Of a stretch of DNA of 64,000 nt, positions 24,088 through 32,861 are shown one piece after another (position 1 is the first letter of the stretch; every line of letters begins with the position of its first letter). The stretch is from Allopusillimonas ginsengisoli (GTDB taxonomy: Bacteria; Pseudomonadota; Gammaproteobacteria; Burkholderiales; Burkholderiaceae_B). The position numbers and the translations under genes were made by a program. The DNA is taken from positions 496,001 through 560,000 of the forward strand of contig NZ_SDQE01000001.1 of the NCBI RefSeq assembly GCF_004153455.1. Reading direction: 5' to 3'. The notes beneath the pieces were generated by a model. That model was not told the origin of the DNA and ran no database searches. It saw only the letters and a list, made by a program, of their open reading frames with translations.

Positions 24088-25170
24088 ATGGCCGATATAA
24101 CGATAGACAGCGTCACCAAGCGCTACGGAGACATCACCATCATCGACGGGCTCTCGCTCCAGGTCCGGCATGGCGAATTCTTTACCTTGCTGGGCCCCAG
24201 CGGCTGTGGAAAGACCACGCTGTTGCGCATGATTGCGGGCTTCATCGTTCCCGAAAAAGGCCGCCTGCTGCTGGACCAGGAGGATATTACCCATTTGCCG
24301 GCGCACAAACGTGAAACCGGCATGGTCTTTCAGGATTACGCCTTGTTTCCCGACAAAAGCGTGTTTGACAATGTGGCCTATGGTCTGCGTGTACGAAAAT
24401 TCGCGGCGCAGCAGATCCGAGACAAGGTGGGCCAGATATTAGACCGCGTCGGGTTAGGCCATCTGGCCAATCGCTATCCCGGCGAGCTTTCCGGCGGTCA
24501 GCGGCAACGTGTTGCGCTGGCGCGCGCGCTGGTTATCGAGCCGCGCGTTCTGCTCATGGATGAGCCTTTGTCCAACCTGGACGCCAAATTACGCATACAG
24601 ATGCGCGATGTGATCCGGCAGTTGCAGCAAGAAGCAAACATTACCGCCATTTTCGTCACGCACGACCAGGAAGAAGCCCTTTCCATGTCGGATCGCATCG
24701 CACTGCTGCGCCAGGGCAAGATCGATCAGTTAGATACGCCGGAAGGGCTCTATGCGCGCCCCGCCACGGCTTACGCCGCGGATTTCATCGGCGCCGCCAA
24801 TCTCGTCAATGTGCAGGGCCTGGCTCGGCAAGGCCAACATGTGCAGGTGGATATCGCAGGCGGCCAGGTGTGCGTACCCGATTCGGGCTATATGTCCGGC
24901 GTCGAGTCTGAGGCATGTACGCGCTGGCAACTTGCTGCGCGCCCCGAGCATATTGTTATTCATCCAGGCATGGCCGGCGCGGCACCGGGAGACGTCGCCG
25001 CGCATGTGCTTTACCGTCGCTATCTGGGCTTCAAGGCCACCTACGCTTTGCGCTTGCCAGACGGCTCGACCATCAATGTCGATGTGCCGTCAGCCAGCGA
25101 CCCGGTCCACGCGCCGGAATCGCCTGTCTCGTTGAGCTTCAGCGCCGACTGTCGGCTGGTTCGCGCCTGA
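24088..25170 (+). CDS. ABC importer ATPase, Fe3+/polyamine type
   Basis: The 360-residue ATPase has Walker A GPSGCGKTTLLRMIAG (about residues 36-51), Q-loop VFQDYALFPDKSV, signature [15 protein letters not shown], Walker B VLLMDEPLSNLDAKLR and a C-terminal TOBE domain (about 280-358). That is the CUT/FbpC-PotA group. With the fused permease and the binding protein that follow, it makes a three-gene importer. Substrate prediction within this group (iron, spermidine/putrescine, phosphonate, thiamine) is unreliable. Confidence 0.88.
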   Translation: MADITIDSVTKRYGDITIIDGLSLQVRHGEFFTLLGPSGCGKTTLLRMIAGFIVPEKGRLLLDQEDITHLPAHKRETGMVFQDYALFPDKSVFDNVAYGLRVRKFAAQQIRDKVGQILDRVGLGHLANRYPGELSGGQRQRVALARALVIEPRVLLMDEPLSNLDAKLRIQMRDVIRQLQQEANITAIFVTHDQEEALSMSDRIALLRQGKIDQLDTPEGLYARPATAYAADFIGAANLVNVQGLARQGQHVQVDIAGGQVCVPDSGYMSGVESEACTRWQLAARPEHIVIHPGMAGAAPGDVAAHVLYRRYLGFKATYALRLPDGSTINVDVPSASDPVHAPESPVSLSFSADCRLVRA

Positions 25171-25184
25171 ACACAGGGGTCGAC

Positions 25185-26846
25185 ATGAATATATCCCTGC
25201 CCCGGCTGCGCTCCCCCTGGTTGATTCCCGCGCTCTTGTGCCTGCTGGTGCTCGTGGCGCTGGTCATCTGGCCGCTGGCATCGATGTTTTATCAGAGCGC
25301 CATTGACCCGCAAACCGGCCAGCCAAGCCTGGCGGGGTTTCGCACTTTTTTTGAGAACCCGCGCTATGTCAACGCCTTTATCAACACCCTCATCCTGGGT
25401 GCGGTGTCGACGGCGGGCTGTGTGCTGCTGGGCGCCCCACTGGCCTATATCGTGGCGCGCTTTGAGTTTCCAGGCAAAACCATCGTGGCCCTGTTGCCCC
25501 TTGCCACCATCATTCTGCCGGATATCGTGGTGTCGCAGGCCTGGCTCATGCTGCTGGGCAACAATGGCATTGCCCGACACGCGCTCGAAAGCATCGGCAT
25601 AGATCTTCCCTCGTTCTATGGCTGGTTTGGCATGACATTCGTGCTGATCCTGAACGATTACACGTACGTGTACATCGGCATGCTCGCCGCCCTCAAGGCC
25701 ATCGATGGCGCCATTGAGGAAGCCGCGGTGAACCTGGGCGCCAGCAGCCTGAGACGCACCCTGACCGTCACGATTCCCGTGCTGGCGCCTGCACTGCTGA
25801 TCAATGCGATGATTGTGTTTACACTGGCGGTCGACAATTTTTCCATTCCAATGATATTGGGTGGCCGCGTGGATGTGCTGTCTTCGCTCACTTACACGAC
25901 GTTTCTGTCGGAGATGGGTGGCAATCCCATCATGCAAAGCGTGCTGGGCGTGGTATCCGTAGTGCTGGTGGGTTTTGTGCTGTTCGTGCAAAAACGCGTG
26001 GTCGAACGAAAAATCTACCAAATGCCTCAGGGCCGCGCGCCACTGTCTGTGCGGGCAAAAGGCCTGTCATCCATATTGCTGACCCTCTGGGCCATTATTT
26101 TTGTGGCCTTTTCCATGATTCCGGCCATTATTGTGCTGATTGGCGCATTCACCAAATCGCGCGGCCCCGTCATGCAATACGGCACCTGGACGCTGGAAAA
26201 CATGGACCGCGCATTGCGCACCGCCCCGGAACCCATCATCAATTCGCTGATGTTGGCCAGTGTGGCGGCCATCGCTGGCACCTGTTTCGCCACGATCGCA
26301 AGCTACCTCATCGTCAAAAAGCGCATGCTGGCCGTCACAATACTGGACTATGTGGTCATGCTGCCGCTGGCGATTTCCGGCACAGTATTGGGTATTGCCC
26401 TCATTCACACCTACAACAGCGGAGCAATCATCCTGACAGGCACCTGGGTCATCATGGCGGCCGCCCTGTTCGTTCGGAAAGTGCCGTTTTCGATACGCTC
26501 CGCCTCCGCCTCGCTGTACAGTATTCCCGACTCCATCGAAGAAGCCTCCATCAATCTGGGCGTGTCGCCCATCGCGAGTTTTTTCAAAGTGGTGCTGCCG
26601 GTCATGAAGCCCGCGATTCTTGGCGCGGCCATACTGATGTGGGTGACATCGCTGGCGGAGATTTCAGCCACCATCGTCCTGTATTACGGTGGCATGGAAA
26701 CCATGCCTATTCAGATGTTCCGCCAGATTGACGCGGGGTTTCTCGCCCGGGCATCGGCCTATGGCGTCATCCTCATGGTGGTCATCATTGTGCCCATTTA
26801 CCTGGCCGTGCGTTTTCTCAAGCTCGACCTGTTCTCAAGCCGTTAA
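25185..26846 (+). CDS. Fused ABC importer permease, two permease domains
   Basis: The 553-residue product contains two BPD_transp_1 domains in one chain, with about twelve membrane segments. The first carries the EAA coupling motif as EEAAVNLGASSLRRTLTVTI (about residues 181-200) and the second as EEASINLGVSPIASFFKVVL (about 451-470). This FbpB/AfuB-like fusion is usual for Fe3+-type importers, and one chain gives the whole channel. The start at 25185 follows the ATPase stop by 14 bases; a longer frame lies inside the ATPase gene. Confidence 0.9.
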   Translation: MNISLPRLRSPWLIPALLCLLVLVALVIWPLASMFYQSAIDPQTGQPSLAGFRTFFENPRYVNAFINTLILGAVSTAGCVLLGAPLAYIVARFEFPGKTIVALLPLATIILPDIVVSQAWLMLLGNNGIARHALESIGIDLPSFYGWFGMTFVLILNDYTYVYIGMLAALKAIDGAIEEAAVNLGASSLRRTLTVTIPVLAPALLINAMIVFTLAVDNFSIPMILGGRVDVLSSLTYTTFLSEMGGNPIMQSVLGVVSVVLVGFVLFVQKRVVERKIYQMPQGRAPLSVRAKGLSSILLTLWAIIFVAFSMIPAIIVLIGAFTKSRGPVMQYGTWTLENMDRALRTAPEPIINSLMLASVAAIAGTCFATIASYLIVKKRMLAVTILDYVVMLPLAISGTVLGIALIHTYNSGAIILTGTWVIMAAALFVRKVPFSIRSASASLYSIPDSIEEASINLGVSPIASFFKVVLPVMKPAILGAAILMWVTSLAEISATIVLYYGGMETMPIQMFRQIDAGFLARASAYGVILMVVIIVPIYLAVRFLKLDLFSSR

Positions 26847-26869
26847 CGATAAAACATCAGGAGACACTC

Positions 26870-27874
26870 ATGATCAGCCAACGCTCTATCCGGCACTGCC
26901 TCACTGCCTCATTCGCAAGCGCCGTCCTGCTGCTTGGCACGCAAGCCAGTGCCGCCGACGCCGTCGTATACACCTCCAACAACGTTCAGACGATAGACAC
27001 CGCGATGGATATCGCCCGCAAGCAGGCGTCGGATCTTTCTATACAGAAGGTCACCTCCGGCACCGGTGCGCTCATGAAGCGGATCGAAGCCGAAGCCGCC
27101 AACCCGCTGGGCGACGTGGTGTGGGGAGCAGGCTTCGGCACCATGGCCGCATTCAAGCAGAACTTCCAGCCTTATGCCTCGCCCGAAATGAAAGATCTGG
27201 ACGAGCGCTTCATTGGCCCCGACAATTTGTGGGCCGGCAGCAACGTGCACGTCATGATCATCATGGTCAATGACAAGCAGCTTAAAGGGATGGAAGCCCC
27301 AACGCGCTGGGCGGATCTGTTCGACCCGCAATGGAAAGGCAAGCTGATTGTCGGCGATCCGGGCACATCAGGCAGCACCTATGATCAGATGTACGGCTTA
27401 TATCAACTTTTCGGTCAGGACGGTTTCGATAAACTTGTCGCCAATGCGGACGTCTCGCGCAGTTCCGCACAGGTGTACAAAAGCGTTGCGAATGGCGAGT
27501 ATGCGGTAGGCATCACGATGGAATACGCAGCATATGCCTATATCGCGGGCGGGCAAAAAGAAGTCAGGATTGTCTATCCCGAAGAAGGCGCTTTCGTTGC
27601 GCCCGAGGCGGTCGCCATCATCAAGAACCCCAAGAATGGCGATCAGGCCGCGCAGCAGCTGTACGATGTGCTGTTGTCCAAGGCCGTACAGGAAGCCGAG
27701 CTCACCGATAACTTCCGCCGCCCCAGCCGCGCCGATATCGACGTGGCTGCCCTGACCGAACTGCCCAATCTCAAGGATATCAAGGTTGAGGCCACCGATC
27801 CGCTGAAGGCGGCTGCCGAGTACGACACGATTATCGGCGCCTGGAAAAAAGCGCTGGATAAGGCTGGGAAGTAA
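26870..27874 (+). CDS. Periplasmic binding protein of Fe/phosphonate-type ABC importer
   Basis: The 334-residue product has a signal peptide with cleavage predicted after ASA (about residue 28) and the family 1 solute-binding fold (VVYTSNNVQTIDT at the mature start). The motifs GSTYDQMYGL, GITMEYAAYAYIAGG and YPEEGAFVAPEAVAII match the AfuA/FbpA-like and 2-aminoethylphosphonate-binding branch. The Tyr cluster near EYAAYAY might coordinate a ligand, but I cannot choose between iron and an organic substrate. CAGGAGACAC lies upstream of the ATG. It is the last gene of the operon. Confidence 0.85.
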   Translation: MISQRSIRHCLTASFASAVLLLGTQASAADAVVYTSNNVQTIDTAMDIARKQASDLSIQKVTSGTGALMKRIEAEAANPLGDVVWGAGFGTMAAFKQNFQPYASPEMKDLDERFIGPDNLWAGSNVHVMIIMVNDKQLKGMEAPTRWADLFDPQWKGKLIVGDPGTSGSTYDQMYGLYQLFGQDGFDKLVANADVSRSSAQVYKSVANGEYAVGITMEYAAYAYIAGGQKEVRIVYPEEGAFVAPEAVAIIKNPKNGDQAAQQLYDVLLSKAVQEAELTDNFRRPSRADIDVAALTELPNLKDIKVEATDPLKAAAEYDTIIGAWKKALDKAGK

Positions 27875-27895
27875 ACGCCTCTGGCTGCCTGGGCG

Positions 27896-29545
27896 TCACG
27901 CTCCGGCAGCCTCGGCACGCCACTGTTCCACCAACTGGCGCAGCTCGCGCCGTATGACCTTGCCTGTCGTTGTCATGGGCAGCTCTTGAACAAAGTAAAC
28001 TTCGCGCGGATACTCATGTGCCGCAAGCCGCGTCTTGACATGATGCTGAATGGCACGCCGCAGGGCGTCATCCCCTTCATGGCCATCCTGCAGAACAATA
28101 ATGGCAGCAACCACCTCGGTGCGCTGGACGTCGGGCGCACCGACCACCGCCACCATCTTCACGCTCGGGTGCTGCAAAATGCAGTCCTCGATTTCGCCGG
28201 GGCCAATGCGATAGCCCGCAGACGTAATCACATCATCGTTGCGGCCCACAAAATGCACATAACCCTCGTCATCCAGGTGACCGGTATCGCCGGTAATCAG
28301 CCAATCACCGATGTATTTTTCCTGGGTCGCCTTCTCGTTGTTCCAGTACCGCAGGAACATGACGGGGTCTGGCCCGCGGACGGCGATATTGCCGCTCTGA
28401 CCCGTGCCGACGACTTGTCCCGCATCGTCGACCACGGCAACATGATGCCCTGGCACGGGGCGGCCAATCGCACCTGGACGCACCGGCATCAGATCAGCGC
28501 ACGAAGACACCGTCATATTGCATTCCGTCTGCCCATAGAACTCATTGATGGTCAGCCCAAAGGTACGACGGCCCCAGTCCAGCAGCTCGCTGCCTAGCGT
28601 TTCGCCCCCACTGGCCACGGAACGCAATCGGTACGACCAGCGGCTTTCGGGGTGCGTGACCGTACGCATCATCTTGAGTGCGGTCGGCGGCAAAAAGGTA
28701 TTGCGAACGCTGTAATCCTGCAGCAACTGGAAGGCAGCGTCGGGGGTGAACTTCTGAAAACGGTGAGCCACAACGGGAATGCCATGGTGCCAGGCCGGTA
28801 ATAACACATCCAGCAGCCCGCCTATCCAGGCCCAGTCGGCCGGTGTCCACAAACAATCGTCTTCCTGGGGCAGCAGATTATGAGAAATCTCCACGCCCGG
28901 CAGGTGGCCCAGCAAGACACGATGCGCGTGCAGCGCCCCCTTGGGCTGCCCGGTCGTGCCTGACGTGTAGATAATGAGCGCAGGATCATCTGCGCCAGTA
29001 TCGGCCGTCTTGAGATCATCGTTGTGCCGCGCCATTTCGCGATGCAGATCCAGGGTGCCGGGTTGTGGGCCGTCTATGGTGAACACTACCTGCAGCGCGG
29101 GTAGTTTATCGCGAATGCCAGCCAGCTTGGCGGCACCTTCCGCGTTGGTGACCACCACTGTTGCGCCGCTGTCTGCCAGGCGATACAACAAGGCCTCGGC
29201 ACCAAACAGCGAAAACAGAGGAATGGCAATACACCCGATTTTGTAGCAACCGATGTGGGCAAAAGCGGTTTCGGGCGCCTGCGGCAGCAAAATGCCCACG
29301 CGATCGCCAACCTGTATGCCCTGCGCCAGCAGCAATTTGCCGAAACGATTGGACGCCTCGTTCATTTGGCCAAAGCTGTAATCATGCGCCTTGCCCTGCC
29401 CGTCGATGAACGTGAGCGCGCGCCGGTCGGCATCCTGCTCCGCCCATTTGCCGCAAGCGTCATGCCCGATGTTGTACCGCTGCGGAATATTCCACGCAAA
29501 CCGGTCCTGGATATCCTGGTAGCTGGAAGGTGACGATGGCAACAT
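27896..29545 (-). CDS. AMP-forming acyl-CoA synthetase
   Basis: The 549-residue enzyme of the ANL superfamily has the P-loop YTSGTTGQPKGALHAH (about residues 193-208), the A5 motif NEFYGQTECN, the A7 motif GDTGHLDDEGYVHFVGR and the C-terminal lysine motif TTTGKVIRREL. It activates a carboxylate as acyl-AMP and transfers it to CoA. The overall pattern resembles medium-chain acyl-CoA or acetyl-CoA synthetases of Burkholderiales; the acid is not identifiable. It stands alone, facing away from mtnN, and is preceded by a strong inverted repeat (29557-29580). Confidence 0.88.
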   Translation of the reverse strand: MLPSSPSSYQDIQDRFAWNIPQRYNIGHDACGKWAEQDADRRALTFIDGQGKAHDYSFGQMNEASNRFGKLLLAQGIQVGDRVGILLPQAPETAFAHIGCYKIGCIAIPLFSLFGAEALLYRLADSGATVVVTNAEGAAKLAGIRDKLPALQVVFTIDGPQPGTLDLHREMARHNDDLKTADTGADDPALIIYTSGTTGQPKGALHAHRVLLGHLPGVEISHNLLPQEDDCLWTPADWAWIGGLLDVLLPAWHHGIPVVAHRFQKFTPDAAFQLLQDYSVRNTFLPPTALKMMRTVTHPESRWSYRLRSVASGGETLGSELLDWGRRTFGLTINEFYGQTECNMTVSSCADLMPVRPGAIGRPVPGHHVAVVDDAGQVVGTGQSGNIAVRGPDPVMFLRYWNNEKATQEKYIGDWLITGDTGHLDDEGYVHFVGRNDDVITSAGYRIGPGEIEDCILQHPSVKMVAVVGAPDVQRTEVVAAIIVLQDGHEGDDALRRAIQHHVKTRLAAHEYPREVYFVQELPMTTTGKVIRRELRQLVEQWRAEAAGA

Positions 29546-29556
29546 GGGGGCTCCTC

Positions 29557-29580
29557 ATATTCATGATTTGTTATGAATAT
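29557..29580. promoter_or_regulatory. Inverted repeat at the acyl-CoA synthetase promoter
   Basis: ATATTCAT and ATGAATAT form a perfect 8-bp inverted repeat with an 8-base spacer, 12 bases upstream of the ATG at 29545. It could be a repressor operator or overlap the promoter. No regulator gene is adjacent on that side. Confidence 0.45.
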
Positions 29581-29596
29581 GAGTATAGTCCCGGCG

Positions 29597-30367
29597 TCAG
29601 GCGATCACTGCGCTGGCCTCCAGGTAACGACGCAGAATGCCCGCAGAATAGACACTGGCCACCTGGTCCAGAAAGGCGCTGAAATCCAGGCTGGCGCTGT
29701 CGTCTGCCCGATCAGAAATAGTACGCACCACAGCAAAGGGCACTTCGTACTCGTGGCATATCTGGGCGACGGCAGCGCCTTCCATCTCCACACACAGGGC
29801 ATCGGGCAATTCCGCCCGCAGCGAAGCAACGCCGCTCGCGTCGTTGATAAAACGATCTCCACTCACAATCATGCCCCGGTGCACCGCAGGCTGCTCAAAG
29901 CCGAACCGACGGCAAAGATCGGGGCCCGCATGCGCCATGAAATCCTCTTGCAAATAGGCCGTGGCGCATCGAGCCAGCAAATCAGAGGCGCCCGCGTCCG
30001 CAGCAAATTTGCTGCATGCCAGCAACGGGATCTCGTAACGTGGGAACAAGGGGCTGGCATCCATATCGTGCTGGAGCAGGCTTTCGGCCACCACGACATC
30101 GCCGACCCGCAGTTGATCCGCCACGGCACCGGCCAGTCCGGTAAAGACAAGCTGTCCTGCGTTAAATTCTCGGATCAGTGTCACGGCTGTGGCAGCCGCC
30201 GCCACTTTGCCCACCCGTGCCAACACAATTACGCATTCGCTGCCCAGCAACTGGCCTGAGTAGTAGTCGCGACCGCCTATCCGGCGAACTTCAGCGCCCG
30301 CCCCCATTGCCGCCAACAATCCTGCAACCTCTCCATGCAGGGCCGCCATGATTCCGATTCGTTTCAT
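29597..30367 (-). CDS. mtnN: 5'-methylthioadenosine/S-adenosylhomocysteine nucleosidase
   Basis: The 256-residue enzyme cleaves adenine from MTA and SAH, in methionine salvage and autoinducer-2 precursor formation. It has the family start (MKRIGIMAALHGEVAGL), the FTGLAGAVA phosphate/ribose motif, the substrate Glu in VEMEGAAVAQICHEYEVPF and the catalytic Asp in TISDRADDSA. The ATG at 30367 overlaps the TGA of the upstream LysR gene (TGATG), so the two are translationally coupled. The TTG one codon upstream is less likely. Confidence 0.87.
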   Translation of the reverse strand: MKRIGIMAALHGEVAGLLAAMGAGAEVRRIGGRDYYSGQLLGSECVIVLARVGKVAAAATAVTLIREFNAGQLVFTGLAGAVADQLRVGDVVVAESLLQHDMDASPLFPRYEIPLLACSKFAADAGASDLLARCATAYLQEDFMAHAGPDLCRRFGFEQPAVHRGMIVSGDRFINDASGVASLRAELPDALCVEMEGAAVAQICHEYEVPFAVVRTISDRADDSASLDFSAFLDQVASVYSAGILRRYLEASAVIA

Positions 30368-31290
30368 CAATCCTCGTCCTTCTCCATATCTTGTCGGGCC
30401 TGCGCCAACTCATCGGCAATCCAGTTGCGCAAGGCGACCAAGGGCGGCCAGTCGTTCAGCGCGGGAGGATACACCAGATGGTAAGTTTGATCTATTTCGT
30501 ACTCGACGGTCACTGGCGAAAGCCGGATCAGACGGCCGTCGCGTATGGCATCGGCCGCCAATGCTTCGCGTGCCAGGGTAAGGCCTACGCCATGCTCGGC
30601 AGCCTGCAGCATCAAACCCATATCGTTGAACTGAGCGACCGGATTGACATCGACGTCCAATCCTGCCGCGGCAAACCAGGCTTTCCAGACCGCCCGATCG
30701 CCCAACAGCGGTTCGCGCAGAAAAGCGGCGGGCGGCGCATCCACCAGCCGCCGGGCATCAATGGCGCAGCCCACCAGAATCAACGAGGTGGGGGTTTCGA
30801 ACAGTTTTTCAGACACCAGCCCCGGCCACGGCCCCACTCCCTGGCGCAATCCGGCGTGAAATCCTTCACGCTTGAGATCCACAAGACCCTGCGTTACGTC
30901 GACTTCCAGAGCGATGTCTGGATGTCGGGCGTGCCAGCGCCCTACCCGGGGGAGCAGCCAACGCTGGGCAAATGAGGGCAACACCGTCACCCGCAAACGC
31001 TGCTCCACGCCACACGCGGCGGCAGCGGCTGCCTGGGCCCCCTCGTCAATCTGAAGCAAGGCTGCCTGGACACTGCGCAGAAACGCAGCGCCTGCGGCAT
31101 TCAGCACAACACGCCGGCCACGCCGCTCAAACAAAGGAAAACCCAGTTGGCGTTCCAGAACACGGATTTGCTGACTGACCGCGCTATGCGTGAGATGCAT
31201 GCAATCGGCCGCCGCCCGCAGATTCTGCAGTTCTGCGACGACACGAAAAACAGGAAGCGTACTGAGCGGTATGCGCATGCTGGTAAGCAT
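30367..31290 (-). CDS. LysR-family regulator, GcvA-like
   Basis: The 307-residue product has an N-terminal winged helix-turn-helix (about residues 8-66: FRVVAELQNLRAAADCMHLT and HSAVSQQIRVLERQLGFPLF) and a GcvA-type effector domain. ATG 31290 and ATG 31278 are both possible and neither has a clear ribosome binding site. It overlaps mtnN by one base, an unusual pairing. The DUF1127 gene diverges across about 95 bp and may be a target. Confidence 0.85.
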   Translation of the reverse strand: MLTSMRIPLSTLPVFRVVAELQNLRAAADCMHLTHSAVSQQIRVLERQLGFPLFERRGRRVVLNAAGAAFLRSVQAALLQIDEGAQAAAAAACGVEQRLRVTVLPSFAQRWLLPRVGRWHARHPDIALEVDVTQGLVDLKREGFHAGLRQGVGPWPGLVSEKLFETPTSLILVGCAIDARRLVDAPPAAFLREPLLGDRAVWKAWFAAAGLDVDVNPVAQFNDMGLMLQAAEHGVGLTLAREALAADAIRDGRLIRLSPVTVEYEIDQTYHLVYPPALNDWPPLVALRNWIADELAQARQDMEKDED

Positions 31291-31385
31291 AACTGCCCAG
31301 CTTGTTCAAAACAAGTTGATTCACAGCCGAGGACTGGATGCTTATCCTTACCAGTATCTACTTTCCCTACTCGGAGACCATCGTG

Positions 31386-31769
31386 ATGAACCTCGACTGT
31401 CAAGCCCAAAACACGCTTTCCGCCCTCTGCGGCGGCACAACAGCGCAGACGACGACATCGCCGCACGTCAGCGCGCGTTTACCGACGCCATGGCAACGGT
31501 TTGCAGCCGCATGGGTGATGGGAAGCCGGTTTCTTGTGCTTTTACCCTGGCGCCTGTTTTCGCTTGCGCGTTCCCTGCCAGAAAGTCCGTTGAATGCCGA
31601 CACAAAAAAACAGCGTACCCACGCTGCCTGGGCGCGTTCGCGGCGACATATTGCCCATCTGGATGCTCGCATCCTGCAGGATATTGGTGCGCCCGCCTGG
31701 ATTATTAATGAAACCACCCACAAGCAGGCGCAGGAGGCAAAAAGACTGATATCGCTCATCGGGCGCTGA
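31386..31769 (+). CDS. DUF1127 (YjiS-like) domain protein
   Basis: The 127-residue product ends in a DUF1127-like segment, HLDARILQDIGAPAWI (about residues 95-110), the arginine-rich short motif found in YjiS-type proteins. The N-terminal half is low-complexity and then contains a hydrophobic, Trp/Phe-rich stretch (WVMGSRFLVLLPWRLFSLA) that may be amphipathic or membrane-associated. Short DUF1127 proteins in alphaproteobacteria can bind RNA and affect phosphate or stress responses; a link here is inference. ATG 31386 is chosen over upstream starts for its CGGAGACC. Confidence 0.7.
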   Translation: MNLDCQAQNTLSALCGGTTAQTTTSPHVSARLPTPWQRFAAAWVMGSRFLVLLPWRLFSLARSLPESPLNADTKKQRTHAAWARSRRHIAHLDARILQDIGAPAWIINETTHKQAQEAKRLISLIGR

Positions 31770-31869
31770 AACAGAAGCAAGGGCAAACCCCTATGCTCCC
31801 GGCAGATCAAATCCCGCGTGTCGTCTTTATACTCAGCCCTCAAGACTAGGCACTGGGAACTATCAACAC

Positions 31870-32298
31870 ATGACACGTACGCTTGATTATCTGAAAAATA
31901 TTGCCAAAGAACACGGGAGCGCGATTGCATTGCATGAAAACGACGTTCAGGTCAGCTACGAAGAACTGGCCGTCGCGGTCAATGCGCTGGCGGTCGCCCT
32001 CCACATGAATGATCCTACGCCAGGCTCCAGAGTGGCGCTGTGCGCCGTAAATTCACTGGAATATCTGGTAAGCGTGCTCGCCATTCAGGCGGCAGACAAG
32101 GTGGTGGTGCCGCTGGACCCCCGGGCCGACCTGGAGAGCCTGCATAGCCTGCTCGAAGCCAGCCTCCCCAGCACGCTAATCGTTGATGAGCACGGTGATG
32201 CCAAAATCCAATGCGACGAAGACTTCAAAATCCGGTTTTCACAGTTCGAAGGCCTGGTACGAACTTATCGCGACCACTCGCTGCCACTCCCTCTATAA
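31870..32298 (+). CDS. Isolated N-terminal fragment of an AMP-binding (ANL) enzyme
   Basis: The 142-residue product matches the first part of acyl-CoA synthetases and related adenylating enzymes: ALHENDVQVSYEELAVAVNA, then GSRVALCAVNSLEYLVSVLA and VPLDPRADLESL. It stops at a TAA before the ATP-binding P-loop, about one quarter of the usual 500 or more residues. No further enzyme sequence follows; a DoxX gene starts 34 bases later. It is therefore either the remnant of a deleted gene or a short adapted protein that cannot catalyse adenylation. Codon use is normal and the frame is clean. Confidence 0.7.
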   Translation: MTRTLDYLKNIAKEHGSAIALHENDVQVSYEELAVAVNALAVALHMNDPTPGSRVALCAVNSLEYLVSVLAIQAADKVVVPLDPRADLESLHSLLEASLPSTLIVDEHGDAKIQCDEDFKIRFSQFEGLVRTYRDHSLPLPL

Positions 32299-32332
32299 TG
32301 TACCGCGCCTAAACACATATACGGAGCGGCAT

Positions 32333-32743
32333 ATGTCCCCTACTACAATGGAAAATCTCGGCAAACTTGTCTTGCGCCTGACCATCGGCATTCTCATTTT
32401 GCTCCATGGCATCTCCAAGCTCAGGAACGGGGTCAGCGGAATAGAATCCATGCTTGCCTCCCACGGCCTGCCCGCGTTTTTCGCGTGGGGGGTTTATGTC
32501 GGCGAAGTCATCGCACCGCTTCTTCTCATTGTGGGCATATACACCCGGATTGGCGGGCTGCTCATTGTCATCAACATGCTTTTTGCGCTTGCGCTGGCGC
32601 ATTCGAGCCAGCTGTATCAGCTCAGCAGTACTGGCGGCTGGCAACTGGAGCTGCAAGGCTTGTTCCTGTTTGGCAGCCTGGCGGTCGCATTGCTGGGCGC
32701 AGGTCGCTACAGTGTGGCAGGCACTTCCGGCTCCTGTAACTGA
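32333..32743 (+). CDS. DoxX-family membrane protein
   Basis: The 136-residue product has four hydrophobic segments and the DoxX start pattern LGKLVLRLTIGILILLHGIS followed by KLRNG. DoxX-type proteins in proteobacteria are small inner-membrane proteins linked to redox balance or thiosulfate oxidation, but most are uncharacterised. CGGAGCGG precedes the ATG at 32333. A TATAAT at 32294-32299 overlaps the previous stop and may provide a separate promoter. A strong hairpin follows (32773-32797). Confidence 0.82.
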   Translation: MSPTTMENLGKLVLRLTIGILILLHGISKLRNGVSGIESMLASHGLPAFFAWGVYVGEVIAPLLLIVGIYTRIGGLLIVINMLFALALAHSSQLYQLSSTGGWQLELQGLFLFGSLAVALLGAGRYSVAGTSGSCN

Positions 32744-32772
32744 CGCAACCCCATCGCTTAGTCCGCATTCCC

Positions 32773-32797
32773 GCAAGCTGGCCTGAGGCCGGCTTGC
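32773..32797 (+). terminator. Hairpin downstream of doxX-type gene
   Basis: An 11-bp stem with one G-U pair (32773-32783 with 32787-32797) and a 3-base loop lies between the convergent DoxX and LysR genes. No T-run follows on either strand, so Rho-independent termination would be weak. Confidence 0.4.
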
Positions 32798-32861
32798 TAT
32801 AGGACCTCTGCAGCCGACGCGTCAGCCTTTGCGTCTGCGGGCAACATCTCCATCGCACCCT

